Of a DNA stretch of 64,000 bases, positions 38,006 to 47,199 are shown in pieces. Each line of letters begins with the position of its first letter. The first letter of the stretch is position 1. The stretch comes from an uncultured Psychrosphaera sp. (GTDB lineage: Bacteria > Pseudomonadota > Gammaproteobacteria > Enterobacterales > Alteromonadaceae), in the NCBI RefSeq assembly GCF_947500655.1, contig NZ_CANMSK010000022.1, forward strand, positions 1-64,000. Reading direction: 5' to 3'. The position numbers were made by a program, and so were the translations under genes. The notes under the pieces were generated by a model, which saw only the letters and a program-made list of their open reading frames with translations, ran no database searches and had not been told where the DNA came from.

Positions 38006-38806
38006 TTAGTTAACTCCTATAACTGAAAATATAAAAAGGTAAGTCGTCAATTCAAAAATTTGTTGTGCAGCCCCCAAAACATCGCCGGTGTAACCACCAA
38101 TTTGTTTTTTGGTAAATGCTATAAACAACAGACGCACCAACCAAACTAGGCTTAAAAAACCAAGTCCGTAAAAAATATTAATATCTAAATAACAAACGAA
38201 AAGCCAAGACACTAATACGCTACTTAATAATAGCGGTATTATGCTAGAGACCGCTAATGACTTAGCCACAGGTTTAGTTTTAGACTCATTTTCCAGTTGA
38301 ACATAATCTAGTGATGGAATAATACTAACGGCTAAGACTCGACTTATCACATGAGCAAACAACAACGAAACAACTGCACTCATCACACTAACTTCAGCCA
38401 ACATAACTAAGCTTTGATACTTAAGCATTAATGACATGCACAAAGCAGAAGCGCCATAAGTACCAAGTCTACTGTCTTTCATTATCGTTAGTTTTTGTAC
38501 TGCAGACCAGCCCCCACCAAATCCATCGGCCGTATCAGCAAGTCCATCTTCATGAAACGCGCCGGTGAGCATTAAACCAAATGCCATACTAATAAGAACC
38601 GCAATAGATAAGGGTAGAAATAACGCCACCAGCCAAAACACACCAGCGCATAAACTCGCAATTAACAAACCAACAAAGCCAAAGTAACCCGTGGCTTTAT
38701 TTAATAAATCATCATTAACATCTTGTTTTATAGAAACAGGTAATCGTGTTAAAAAGACAACCGCTAATTTAGCTAATAAAAATTGTTGGAGAAATGCCTG
38801 TTTCAT
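38006..38806 (-). CDS. cobS: Adenosylcobinamide-GDP ribazoletransferase
   Basis: A 266-residue integral membrane enzyme that joins adenosylcobinamide-GDP and alpha-ribazole to give adenosylcobalamin. FHEDGLADTADGFGGG is the hallmark motif, near residue 85, and about six hydrophobic helices follow. It lies between cobT and cobU with almost no spacing. Confidence 0.96.
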   Translation of the reverse strand: MKQAFLQQFLLAKLAVVFLTRLPVSIKQDVNDDLLNKATGYFGFVGLLIASLCAGVFWLVALFLPLSIAVLISMAFGLMLTGAFHEDGLADTADGFGGGWSAVQKLTIMKDSRLGTYGASALCMSLMLKYQSLVMLAEVSVMSAVVSLLFAHVISRVLAVSIIPSLDYVQLENESKTKPVAKSLAVSSIIPLLLSSVLVSWLFVCYLDINIFYGLGFLSLVWLVRLLFIAFTKKQIGGYTGDVLGAAQQIFELTTYLFIFSVIGVN

Positions 38807-38808
38807 TA

Positions 38809-39867
38809 TTATTTGTCGCTCACCACGTCTACAACATTAGCTTCTGCAAAGCTCGCCATATCATTATAAAATGCTAACGATGATTGGATTAACGGCAAAG
38901 TTAACGCAGCTCCCGTGCCTTCACCTAAACGTAACTCCAACTGCAATAAAGGTTTAGCATTAAACCATTCCAACATTTTCTCGTGCCCTTGCTCTCCAGA
39001 GCAATGAGCAAAAATAAAGTAATCTTGTACATTTGGTTGAACCAATTTAGCAATCATCGCTGCTGCGGTGCAAATAAAGCCATCCACTACAATTGGAATA
39101 TTTAACTCAGCTGCCGCTAACATAGCACCACATATCTGTACTATTTCAAAACCACCGTAGGCGGCAAGTATTTCAAGAGCTTGATCATTAGGTACTTGAT
39201 GAAAATCTAACGCTTGCTGAATAAGTTGCTGTTTTTTAACAAATGTCGCTTGGTCTATACCTGTGCCTTTACCGACACTTTCAACCGCAGGGATATTCAT
39301 AACTGCACTCATAATCGCTGAGGCTGAACTGGTATTGCCTATGCCCATTTCGCCGAAAGCAATTAGGTCACATCCATTATCGTATTTCTCTTGTATTAAT
39401 TTTCTAGCTAATGCAAAACCCAGTTTTACATCAGCTAATGACATAGCAGACTCTAGATGAAACGGCTTAGTACCCGCACCTAATCTTTGGTTACCAACAC
39501 CTTCAAAATTAGTTTCATTGATGATCCCAGCATCAATTACATCTAGTTGCCACCCCAATTGACGAGTAAACACATTGATTGCCGCGCCTCCTGATGCAAA
39601 GTTTGCGACCATTTGTTCTGTAACCGCACTTGGAGCAATTGAAACGCCATATTCTGCAATACCATGATCGCCAGCAAAAACTAACATATGTGGATGGCTT
39701 ATTGTTGGCTTAGTTTTCAATACACCAGCAGATTGGCTTTTAATCTTAACTAACTGTTTAGCTAAATCTTCCAACTGACCTAACGCACCTAATGGTTTCG
39801 TTTTACTATTAATAATTGTAAGAATGTCAGACTCAAACTGAGCCGATAATGGAGAAACACTAAACAT
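38809..39867 (-). CDS. cobT: Nicotinate-nucleotide-dimethylbenzimidazole phosphoribosyltransferase
   Basis: A 352-residue cytoplasmic enzyme that makes alpha-ribazole phosphate, the lower ligand precursor. KPLGALGQLEDLA, FAGDHGI, GEMGIGNT and RLGEGTGAAL (with the catalytic glutamate) are conserved. I chose the ATG at 39867, which has CTAAGG upstream and avoids overlap with btuC; an in-frame start at 39915 would overlap btuC by 29 bases. Confidence 0.96.
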   Translation of the reverse strand: MFSVSPLSAQFESDILTIINSKTKPLGALGQLEDLAKQLVKIKSQSAGVLKTKPTISHPHMLVFAGDHGIAEYGVSIAPSAVTEQMVANFASGGAAINVFTRQLGWQLDVIDAGIINETNFEGVGNQRLGAGTKPFHLESAMSLADVKLGFALARKLIQEKYDNGCDLIAFGEMGIGNTSSASAIMSAVMNIPAVESVGKGTGIDQATFVKKQQLIQQALDFHQVPNDQALEILAAYGGFEIVQICGAMLAAAELNIPIVVDGFICTAAAMIAKLVQPNVQDYFIFAHCSGEQGHEKMLEWFNAKPLLQLELRLGEGTGAALTLPLIQSSLAFYNDMASFAEANVVDVVSDK

Positions 39868-39886
39868 ATTTTTATAAACCTTAGAA

Positions 39887-40888
39887 TTAAATAACTGACT
39901 TACGTTTACGAACATAAAGTAAGGTTAAAAAGAACAAACTACCTACCGCTGCGGTAATAATGCCTATGGGTAATTCTTGATTATCCAAAATAACTCGTGA
40001 AGCTATATCGACCCATAACATAAAGACACCACCGACTAATGCGGTAATAATTAAACTTAAGCGCCCTCCTTGACCGATAAAGAATCGGACAATGTGCGGG
40101 ATCATCAAACCAACAAAACCAATTCCGCCACATAAAGCGACAATGCTTGCAGTTAAAATAGAGCTCAATAACAGCATAGTTATTCGTAACCGATTTACAT
40201 TTACGCCTAATGTAACCGCACCTTCATCACCTAATAAAACCGCGTTTAATTGCCTTTGTTTCGCGAGCATTAAACCTAAACAACTAATAACCACTAAACA
40301 TGGGAACCACAATAAATCCCACTGGGCACGAGAGAAACTGCCTAACGTCCAGAATAAAATGGCAGAGACAGCTTGGGGATCGCTCCAATACAGCATCAGG
40401 CTGGTAAAAGAGCTAAACAAAAAAGATAAGGCAACTCCAGCTAACAACATAGACTCAACTTGTTGGTGTCGGTTAAAACCAGCGATAAGTAGTAACAAGC
40501 TAATTGCTAATAAGCTGCCAAGAAAAGCAGCAAAAGATAAATAAAAGCCAAACCCTACACCAGTAAGTGTCATGACAATCACAACACCAAAAGACGCGCC
40601 AGATGAAATACCAAATAGATAAGGGTCGGCTAATGGATTACGGGTAATGGTTTGCAAGATAAGGCCAGCCATCGCTAAACCGCAACCTGCGACAAAAGCT
40701 AAAATACTGCGGGGCATTCTAAGTTGCCAAATAATACTATGGGCAACAGTACCTGCTTCATCGACATTGCCGAACAGACTTAATAGCACCTGATTAAAAG
40801 TTAAATCTGCAGCGCCAATAGTTAGTGCGCTAATAAAGCTGACAACAAGCACAGACAATACTAAAGAAAGCAGTAATGATGGTTTCAT
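39887..40888 (-). CDS. btuC: Vitamin B12 ABC transporter permease BtuC
   Basis: A 333-residue FecCD-family permease with about ten membrane helices. RNPLADPYLFGISSGAS and GGIGFVGLMIPHIVRF (the ATPase coupling loop) are typical. Located two bases after btuD, it forms the inner-membrane importer with BtuD and BtuF. Confidence 0.95.
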   Translation of the reverse strand: MKPSLLLSLVLSVLVVSFISALTIGAADLTFNQVLLSLFGNVDEAGTVAHSIIWQLRMPRSILAFVAGCGLAMAGLILQTITRNPLADPYLFGISSGASFGVVIVMTLTGVGFGFYLSFAAFLGSLLAISLLLLIAGFNRHQQVESMLLAGVALSFLFSSFTSLMLYWSDPQAVSAILFWTLGSFSRAQWDLLWFPCLVVISCLGLMLAKQRQLNAVLLGDEGAVTLGVNVNRLRITMLLLSSILTASIVALCGGIGFVGLMIPHIVRFFIGQGGRLSLIITALVGGVFMLWVDIASRVILDNQELPIGIITAAVGSLFFLTLLYVRKRKSVI

Positions 40889-40890
40889 TT

Positions 40891-41760
40891 TTAATCCCCT
40901 TCTGACTCATTTTTATCATTACTACTATTGGAGATTTTATCTATATAGCCATAAAAATAAGTAACATGAGGAGTGTGATGCTGTGGATGAGCGGATACTT
41001 TTGCGCATACATCAAAAACGGTGGATAAGGTTTCTTCTGTAATAACGTTTTTAGGTGTCCCTGAAATATGCAAACGTCCTTGCTTTAACACCAGTAATTG
41101 ATCACAAAGTGCACTGGCTAAATTAATATCATGAAAAGACGCGATTACCGTAATGCCTAATGACTTTGCCAATTCCATAATTTGTATTTGATATTTTACG
41201 TCTAAATGACTTGTTGGCTCGTCCATTAATAATAATTGAGGACGTTGAACTATTGCACGGGCTATCATTACTCTTTGTTTTTCACCGCCAGATAACGTTT
41301 CAAAGTCACACTCTGTTTTGTCGCTTAATCCAACTTGTTCAATGGCTGTATTAATTAAACTTAAGTCTGCTTGGGTATTGTTACTAAACATAGATTTGTG
41401 CGGGATAAGCCCTAGCGCTACAACATCAAATACCGATAAATCAAAATGCTGAGGCGTATGCTGTAAAACAACCGCGACCTTGCGAGCAAATTCATAATTG
41501 GACAAGGAACTTATATCTTGTCCATTAAGTAAAACTTGGCCACTTTCTGGCGTGATATAACGATACAAACAGCGTAATAAGGTAGATTTCCCAGCGCCAT
41601 TAGGGCCTAACATTCCGGTAAAACTGCCGAGTGGAACTTGAAAACTAATATCAGATAAGATCTGATTAGTGCTCGTACTCCAGCTTAAGTTGCTGACTTT
41701 GACTATTGGATGGTCGATATCTTGTTTAAATGACACTAATGGCTCGCTGACGATTTGCAT
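40891..41760 (-). CDS. btuD: Vitamin B12 ABC transporter ATPase BtuD
   Basis: About 289 residues from the ATG at 41760; TTG or GTG codons at 41796 and 41787 could extend it and no ribosome binding site decides the matter. Walker A GPNGAGKST, LSGGEKQRV and Walker B LLLMDEPTSHLD are intact. It powers BtuC. It is the first gene behind the cobalamin riboswitch. Confidence 0.94.
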   Translation of the reverse strand: MQIVSEPLVSFKQDIDHPIVKVSNLSWSTSTNQILSDISFQVPLGSFTGMLGPNGAGKSTLLRCLYRYITPESGQVLLNGQDISSLSNYEFARKVAVVLQHTPQHFDLSVFDVVALGLIPHKSMFSNNTQADLSLINTAIEQVGLSDKTECDFETLSGGEKQRVMIARAIVQRPQLLLMDEPTSHLDVKYQIQIMELAKSLGITVIASFHDINLASALCDQLLVLKQGRLHISGTPKNVITEETLSTVFDVCAKVSAHPQHHTPHVTYFYGYIDKISNSSNDKNESEGD

Positions 41761-41896
41761 TTTTTTGCGGTATACGTAAGCAAACACCAACGACAAGGAA
41801 TTTACTTGAAGGTGATTGAAATGCCCAGTTCGAGTATGCCCGCTCGTTTTGGTATTTTATAAAATATTGATTTATTTTCTCTGATAAAATTAATAC

Positions 41897-41931
41897 AACA
41901 ATATTAAGTTAATAAAACAATATTAAGTTAA
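41897..41931. repeat. Direct repeat in the riboswitch expression region
   Basis: AACAATATTAAGTTAA occurs at 41897-41912 and again at 41916-41931. On the minus-strand RNA both copies contain AATATTG, which can pair with a single CAATATT at 41863-41869. Confidence 0.8.
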
Positions 41932-42105
41932 ACTCTTGGTATCCTGACTTACAGTATCTCAGCATTGCTCTTCCTCAGCCTTCTATATATTAAAATATCA
42001 AAGCCCAATGGTTACAATACTGCTCTGTTTACAGTTGCGGGTACAGTTGTGGGCTCCCTTTCATTTAATCAAAGGCCACCACATTCCCAATATGTTTAAC
42101 TTCTT
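41930..42105 (-). ncRNA. Cobalamin (adenosylcobalamin) riboswitch
   Basis: Read on the minus strand, the conserved blocks appear in order: GGGAATGTGGTG near 42080, CCGCAACTGTAA at 42029-42040 and the B12-box-like AAGTCAGGATACC at 41938-41950. This order and spacing is that of class I cobalamin riboswitches. It lies directly upstream of the btuD-btuC-cobTSUQO-btuF operon and should shut it down when cobalamin is plentiful. No strong GC terminator follows, so control may be at translation of btuD. Confidence 0.93.
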
Positions 42106-42115
42106 TTTTACAATA

Positions 42116-42724
42116 TTAAAATACTAACACAGGCCATGGATAGCCGTCTTCATCTAATGTGACTTCTATATTCACGATTCCAGCATAATTAACTTTATAA
42201 GCACCAACTATATTGTTATCAACATGGATATTTGAATAGTTAACCACCAATAAGTTATTTAATATTTGCTTGATCACGCCAGCATGAGTAACAACTACTA
42301 CATCGCCTTTATTTTCCCTTATTAACTTTTGCCACCAGTTATTAACTCGAGTTTGAAACTCATGCAAGGTTTCGCCATTTGGTGGGGTAACTGTAGTGGG
42401 ACTTTGCCAAAAATCACCTATCGATGGCGTTTGCTGCCAAAGTGAATCGTAACTAAGCCCATCCCAGTCACCAAAGTCCATTTCTTTTATTTGTTCATCT
42501 ATTTCTAATTTAATATTGCGTTCTTTAGCAATTAAATTGGCCATTACTGCACAACGCTTTAACGGAGAACTGATTATCCTATCGAACTTCAAGCTATTAA
42601 AACGATTGGTTAACTGTTGTTGGCCAAGTGATGACAATTCAATATCTGTATGCCCTAACAACAGGCCTAACTGTTTTGGTTCGCCATGCCTAATTAAGGC
42701 TATCTTTGTGGTTTTCAAAATCAC
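42116..42724 (-). CDS. cobC: Alpha-ribazole phosphatase, histidine phosphatase family
   Basis: A 202-residue phosphatase whose expected role is removing phosphate from alpha-ribazole phosphate or adenosylcobalamin phosphate. The LIRHGEP motif with the catalytic histidine, SSPLKRCAVMANLIA, EMDFGDWDGL and VVVTHAGVIKQIL are present. The start is probably GTG at 42724. It lies upstream of, and not under, the riboswitch, on the same strand. The cobalamin neighbourhood supports CobC over other family members. Confidence 0.88.
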   Translation of the reverse strand: MILKTTKIALIRHGEPKQLGLLLGHTDIELSSLGQQQLTNRFNSLKFDRIISSPLKRCAVMANLIAKERNIKLEIDEQIKEMDFGDWDGLSYDSLWQQTPSIGDFWQSPTTVTPPNGETLHEFQTRVNNWWQKLIRENKGDVVVVTHAGVIKQILNNLLVVNYSNIHVDNNIVGAYKVNYAGIVNIEVTLDEDGYPWPVLVF

Positions 42725-42823
42725 CTACTTAATACCAATAAAATTACACTGAAACATCTCGCACACTGTAACTAAATATCGATACATTTGTGAGATAACT
42801 TTTATAAATAGGTAATGTTTTTT

Positions 42824-42850
42824 TTGAAAAAGTGTGCTGTTTTGTATAAT
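42824..42850 (+). promoter_or_regulatory. Candidate promoter of the stand-alone EF-G gene
   Basis: TATAAT at 42845-42850 is a perfect -10 box. The best -35, TTGAAA at 42824-42829, is only 15 bases upstream, shorter than ideal. An overlapping TAGAAT at 42857-42862 is followed by CCCGCGG, a GC-rich discriminator typical of stringently controlled genes. Confidence 0.38.
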
Positions 42851-42910
42851 TAATGATAGAATCCCGCGGATTTTTTTAAACACATTATTATAAAGAAGAT
42901 AGAGAATACA

Positions 42911-45007
42911 ATGGCTGATTTGTCCAAGTATAGAAACATAGGTATCTTTGCTCACGTTGACGCGGGTAAAACTACTACTACAGAACGTATTTTAAAATTA
43001 ACTGGTCAAATCCATAAGACTGGTGAAGTACACGACGGTGAGTCAACTACTGACTTCATGGAACAAGAGGCTGAGCGCGGAATAACAATCCAATCTGCTG
43101 CTGTAAGTTGTTTCTGGAAAGGTCACCGTTTTAACGTAATCGATACTCCTGGACACGTTGACTTCACAGTTGAAGTTTACCGTTCTCTTAAAGTATTAGA
43201 CGGTGGCGTTGGTGTATTCTGTGGTTCTGGTGGTGTTGAACCACAATCAGAAACTAACTGGCGTTATGCGAATGACTCAGAAGTAGCACGTATAATCTTC
43301 GTAAATAAATTAGACCGTATGGGTGCTGATTTTTACCGTGTTGTTAAACAGGTTAAAGACGTACTTGGTGCTAACCCACTAGTTATGGTTTTGCCAATTG
43401 GTATAGAAGACGAGTTTTGTGGTGTTGTTGACCTACTTACACGTAAAGCATACATTTGGGATGACACTGGTCTTCCTGAAAACTTCGAAATCACTGATGT
43501 TCCTGCGGACATGGTTGACAAGGTAGAAGAATATCGTGAAATGCTAATCGAAACTGCTCTTGAGCAAGACGATGACCTTATGGAAGCATATTTAGAAGAC
43601 GGTACTGAACCTGCTATGGACGAAATCAAACGTTGTATCCGTGCTGGTACTCGTACAATGGATTTCTTCCCTACTTTTTGTGGTTCTGCATTTAAAAACA
43701 AAGGTGTTCAAAATATTCTTGACGCTGTTGTTGATTACTTACCGTGCCCAACTGATGTTGATCCTCAGCCGCTTACTGATGAAGAAGGCGAGCCGAATGG
43801 TAAATTTGCAATCGTTGATGCAAACGAAACATTTAAAGCATTAGCATTTAAAATCACTGACGACCGTTTTGGTTCACTTACTTTCGTTCGTATCTATTCA
43901 GGTACGCTTAAGAAAGGCGATACTATAATGAACGCTGCTACAGGTAAAACTGAGCGTGTTGGTCGTATGTGTGAAATGCAAGCTGATGACCGTAACGAAC
44001 TTACTTCAGCACAAGCGGGCGATATCATCGCTATCGTTGGTATGAAGACTAACGTTCAAACAGGTCACACATTATGTGATCCTAAAGATCCAATTATCTT
44101 AGAAGCGATGGTTTTCCCTGAACCAGTAATATCTATCTCAGTTAAACCTAAAGATAAAGGTTCAACTGAGAAAATGGGTATTGCTATCGGTAAAATGGTT
44201 GCAGAAGATCCAACATTCCGTGTTGAGACTGACCAAGATTCTGGCGAAACAATCCTATCTGGTATGGGTGAGCTTCACTTAGACATCAAAGTTGATATCT
44301 TAAAACGTACTTACGGTGTTGAATTAGAAGTTGGTGAACCTCAAGTTGCTTATCGTGAAACTATCACAAAAGCAGTTGAAGATTCTTATACTCATAAGAA
44401 ACAATCTGGTGGTTCTGGTCAATTCGGTAAAATCGATTACCGTATCAAGCCTGGTGAACCTGGTTCTGGTTTCACGTTCTCATCAACAGTTGTTGGCGGT
44501 AACGTACCTAAAGAATTCTTCCCTGCAATCGAAAAAGGTTTTGCTGGAATGATGGACACTGGTGTACTTGCTGGCTTCCCTGTACTTGACGTTGAAATCG
44601 AACTTTATGATGGTGGCTTCCACGCCGTGGATTCATCTGCTGTAGCATTTGAATTAGCAGCACGTGGTGCATTCCGTCAGTCTATTCCTAAAGCTGGTGC
44701 TCAACTTCTTGAGCCTGTTATGGCTGTAGACGTGTTCACTCCTGAAGATCACGTTGGTGATGTTATCGGTGACCTTAGTCGTCGTCGTGGCATGATCGCT
44801 GGTCAAGAAGCTGGTGCAACTGGTGTTCGTATTAAAGCTGACGTACCACTTTCAGAAATGTTTGGTTATATCGGTTCACTACGTACTATGACTTCAGGCC
44901 GTGGTCAGTTCTCTATGGAGTTCAAAAACTACATGCCTTGTCCAGGTAGTGTTGCTGATGAAGTAATTGCGAAAGCAAAAGCTGAAAAAGAAGCTGGTAA
45001 AAAGTAA
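42911..45007 (+). CDS. fusA2: Elongation factor G, second paralogue
   Basis: A 698-residue translational GTPase. G1 [12 protein letters not shown], the switch [15 protein letters not shown] and domains II-V ([32 protein letters not shown]) are complete. It differs clearly from the str-operon copy at 49342-51444 (for example [18 protein letters not shown], and [15 protein letters not shown] in place of the usual [12 protein letters not shown]). Such lone second EF-G genes occur in Vibrio, Shewanella and relatives; their division of labour is not settled. It has its own promoter region and terminator. Confidence 0.95.
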   Translation: MADLSKYRNIGIFAHVDAGKTTTTERILKLTGQIHKTGEVHDGESTTDFMEQEAERGITIQSAAVSCFWKGHRFNVIDTPGHVDFTVEVYRSLKVLDGGVGVFCGSGGVEPQSETNWRYANDSEVARIIFVNKLDRMGADFYRVVKQVKDVLGANPLVMVLPIGIEDEFCGVVDLLTRKAYIWDDTGLPENFEITDVPADMVDKVEEYREMLIETALEQDDDLMEAYLEDGTEPAMDEIKRCIRAGTRTMDFFPTFCGSAFKNKGVQNILDAVVDYLPCPTDVDPQPLTDEEGEPNGKFAIVDANETFKALAFKITDDRFGSLTFVRIYSGTLKKGDTIMNAATGKTERVGRMCEMQADDRNELTSAQAGDIIAIVGMKTNVQTGHTLCDPKDPIILEAMVFPEPVISISVKPKDKGSTEKMGIAIGKMVAEDPTFRVETDQDSGETILSGMGELHLDIKVDILKRTYGVELEVGEPQVAYRETITKAVEDSYTHKKQSGGSGQFGKIDYRIKPGEPGSGFTFSSTVVGGNVPKEFFPAIEKGFAGMMDTGVLAGFPVLDVEIELYDGGFHAVDSSAVAFELAARGAFRQSIPKAGAQLLEPVMAVDVFTPEDHVGDVIGDLSRRRGMIAGQEAGATGVRIKADVPLSEMFGYIGSLRTMTSGRGQFSMEFKNYMPCPGSVADEVIAKAKAEKEAGKK

Positions 45008-45021
45008 ACCTTTTTAGACGC

Positions 45022-45053
45022 AAAAAAAACCCACTTTTTTAAGTGGGTTTTTT
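45022..45053 (+). terminator. Intrinsic terminator of fusA2
   Basis: AAACCCACTT and AAGTGGGTTT pair around TTTT and are followed by more T. It lies about 15 bases after the EF-G stop codon. Confidence 0.93.
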
Positions 45054-45139
45054 ATTATAAAAAATTCAAAATCCTAGAGGCTATAGCTTCATCTATATAT
45101 GTTATTATCCCCTGTCTTAATCGCTAAAGGTCCATCACA

Positions 45140-45880
45140 GTGTCAGAACAAATAGGTAAACGCCTCAATAAATTTATTAGTGAATCTGGTTACTGCTCAC
45201 GCAGAGAAGCTGATAGATTAATAGAGCAAGAAAGAGTGAAAATTAATGGTGTTATCCCAGAGTTGGGCACTAAAGTTATGGTTGGCGACAAAGTAACAGT
45301 TAATGGTAAGCCTATAGGCGCTATGCCGGACAACAAATCAGATAGAGTGTACATAGCTTATAATAAACCTATAGGCATCACCTGCACCACTGAGAAGCAC
45401 ATAAGAGGTAATATTGTTGACGCGGTTAATCATAGCCAACGTATTTTTCCAATAGGACGCTTAGATAAGCCATCGGAAGGATTAATATTTTTAACCAGCG
45501 ATGGTGATATCGTCAATAAAATACTCAGAGCTGAAAATGCCCATCAGAAAGAGTACCTAGTTACAGTAGATAGACCGCTGAACGACCGCTTTAAAAGTAA
45601 AATGGAAAAGGGTATACCAATACTCGACACCATTACTAAACCTTGTAAAGTTCAGCTTGTTGGCGCAAAGCAATTTAAAATAATCCTAACTCAAGGGTTA
45701 AATCGCCAAATTAGGCGTATGTGTGAATATTTGGGTTATGAAGTAACTAAATTAAAACGCACAAGAATAATGAATGTAGATTTGACGGGCTTAAGAGTTG
45801 GTCAATGGCGCGAACTAACAAAGCAAGAAATGAACACTATAAATAAAGCCGTATCCCAATCGTCTAAAACTGCAGAATAA
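45140..45880 (+). CDS. rluF: 23S rRNA pseudouridine(2604) synthase
   Basis: A 246-residue RsuA-family pseudouridine synthase. An S4 RNA-binding domain ([21 protein letters not shown]) comes first, then the catalytic domain with [18 protein letters not shown], where the aspartate is the nucleophile, and [16 protein letters not shown]. The start is GTG at 45140 with AAAGG upstream. RluF is the closest known member by its N-terminus; RluB or RsuA are less likely. Confidence 0.9.
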   Translation: MSEQIGKRLNKFISESGYCSRREADRLIEQERVKINGVIPELGTKVMVGDKVTVNGKPIGAMPDNKSDRVYIAYNKPIGITCTTEKHIRGNIVDAVNHSQRIFPIGRLDKPSEGLIFLTSDGDIVNKILRAENAHQKEYLVTVDRPLNDRFKSKMEKGIPILDTITKPCKVQLVGAKQFKIILTQGLNRQIRRMCEYLGYEVTKLKRTRIMNVDLTGLRVGQWRELTKQEMNTINKAVSQSSKTAE

Positions 45881-45914
45881 ACTCGCGTTAATTAAAAAGC
45901 TTAAACAACTAAAA

Positions 45915-45949
45915 TAGTCATAAAAACCATAATTTGGTTTTTATGACTA
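45915..45949. repeat. Perfect 15-base inverted repeat downstream of rluF
   Basis: TAGTCATAAAAACCA and its exact complement are separated by five bases. No T run follows, so it is not a standard intrinsic terminator; it may stabilise the message end or be a protein-binding site. Confidence 0.85.
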
Positions 45950-46080
45950 CAACTCCAATTCAAATCAGCCATAACATAAATAAAACCCAATAAATTCAGA
46001 TAGTTAATATTTGGTATCAATATTGATTATATAACGATAATTAAACGCGTTATTACTCAAATCTATTTATTGGAAATTAA

Positions 46081-46842
46081 ATGAAGATCATTAAATTAGT
46101 CACTCTAATCACTCTAATCACCGCAATATCAGCCTGTGTTTTTCACGTTGGCGGCAAAGGAAAAACAGCCAATGTTAAATTAACAGAAACCTTACAGCTC
46201 GACGCATCTACATTATCAGAACTGGTTATAGACGTTGGAGCTGGCTCTTTAACTATCATTGGTAGCGATACAACAACCATCACTGTAGAAGCTAATATAA
46301 CGACAGACGAAAACAAGAGTTATGTACTTACCCTAGAAAAAATGGGTAATAAAGCTAAGTTGATCGCCAGTCAAGATAGCTTTGGTAATTGGTACGGTAG
46401 CTCGCCATATACAGACCTAACTGTGACACTTCCACAAAACTTAGCATTAGATATAGATGACGGTTCTGGTGACATTCGTATTTCACGTTTGAATAATTCA
46501 GTTTCTGTTGATGATGGTTCCGGTTCAATGACTATCTCAAATATTAATGGCGCACTTAATATTGAAGACGGATCAGGTTCAATAAGCTTTAATGATATTA
46601 ACGGCAACATTAACCTAGACGATGGTTCTGGTGGAGTAACAATAGAAAATACCAATGGCGATATTAATATTGAAGATGGTTCTGGAGAAGTTACCGTGCT
46701 AAATACCAGTGGTAAAGTCACCATCGATGATGGTTCAGGTGACATTACTATAAAAGGTGCAGGCAGTTTAAAAATAATTGAAGCTGGTTCTGGTGGCCTA
46801 AAAGTGTCAAACATAACTGGTGAAATGGATATAGACTTTTAA
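46081..46842 (+). CDS. Repetitive DUF4097-type lipoprotein
   Basis: A 253-residue protein with a lipoprotein signal ending in ISAC. The second half has six consecutive repeats of about 18 residues with the core DDGSG or EDGSG followed by a short beta strand and NGxINI, ending in TGEMDIDF; this predicts a right-handed beta solenoid as in DUF4097 proteins. The repeat is visible in the DNA as a period of 54 bases. Function unknown. The PGPGW gene begins one base after its stop, so the two are probably co-expressed. A role in envelope structure is a guess. Confidence 0.85.
   Translation: MKIIKLVTLITLITAISACVFHVGGKGKTANVKLTETLQLDASTLSELVIDVGAGSLTIIGSDTTTITVEANITTDENKSYVLTLEKMGNKAKLIASQDSFGNWYGSSPYTDLTVTLPQNLALDIDDGSGDIRISRLNNSVSVDDGSGSMTISNINGALNIEDGSGSISFNDINGNINLDDGSGGVTIENTNGDINIEDGSGEVTVLNTSGKVTIDDGSGDITIKGAGSLKIIEAGSGGLKVSNITGEMDIDF
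46446..46800 (+). repeat. 54-base tandem repeats in the DUF4097 gene
   Basis: Units centred on GATGGTTCTGGT-like sequences recur about every 54 bases, each encoding one 18-residue solenoid turn. Copies have diverged at synonymous sites. Confidence 0.75.
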
Positions 46843-46843
46843 T

Positions 46844-47086
46844 ATGAATAGTTATTTATTACTCAGAAAAATTTTGCTCACTCTGGTGGGCGGAACATTA
46901 ACTTTGTTAGGTTTAATATTCATAGTATTGCCTGGTCCTTCGGTACTATTCTTACTTCCAGGTTTATACCTATTAAGTTTAGAATACGAACAAGCTAAGG
47001 TTTGGCTTAAGAAAGTTCAAAAGATGATGACAAAAACTAGCCGTTGGATAGATAAGAAAATTCGCCAACGAAAACATTCGTACTAG
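46844..47086 (+). CDS. PGPGW-family small membrane protein
   Basis: An 80-residue protein with two hydrophobic segments (about residues 9-30 and 33-52) around VLPGPSVLFLLPGLYLLS, the motif of the PGPGW putative transmembrane family. The C-terminus is very basic (KKIRQRKHSY). It starts one base after the DUF4097 lipoprotein gene. Function unknown. Confidence 0.83.
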   Translation: MNSYLLLRKILLTLVGGTLTLLGLIFIVLPGPSVLFLLPGLYLLSLEYEQAKVWLKKVQKMMTKTSRWIDKKIRQRKHSY

Positions 47087-47105
47087 CAATGTTAAATAAT
47101 TAAGA

Positions 47106-47132
47106 ATGGAAGCTATAGGCTTCCATTTTTTT
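47106..47132 (+). terminator. Intrinsic terminator after the PGPGW gene
   Basis: ATGGAAGC and GCTTCCAT pair around a five-base loop and are followed by six T. Confidence 0.9.
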
Positions 47133-47199
47133 ATCTAATTAGTGCTAATTTTGCTATTTCACGGTAACGTTAATTATATTTAGTAAAAATGAGTTACCT

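Larger units (their letters stand above)
41797..42115 (-). other. Leader region of the btuD operon
   Basis: This 319-base gap between cobC and btuD is filled by a cobalamin riboswitch aptamer (about 41930-42105) and its downstream expression region, which contains a 16-base direct repeat and a small CGAG...CTCG hairpin near 41831-41846. No protein gene is seen. Confidence 0.8.

Noticed and set aside
42725..42910. A second cobalamin riboswitch before cobC
   Set aside because: None of the conserved blocks seen at 41930-42105 occurs on the minus strand here.
42725..42955. 76-residue minus-strand frame ending exactly at the cobC start
   Set aside because: It overlaps the fusA2 start and promoter in antisense, shows no family resemblance and is low-complexity AT-rich coding; adjacency to cobC is most likely chance.
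43333..43701. Antisense frame inside fusA2, and similar antisense frames in tuf, fusA, rpoB, rpoC and rplL
   Set aside because: Long antisense frames are expected in highly expressed genes with biased codon use.
46371..46814. 147-residue antisense frame in the DUF4097 gene
   Set aside because: Its repeats (EPSS-like) are only the reverse complement of the 54-base DGSG repeats.
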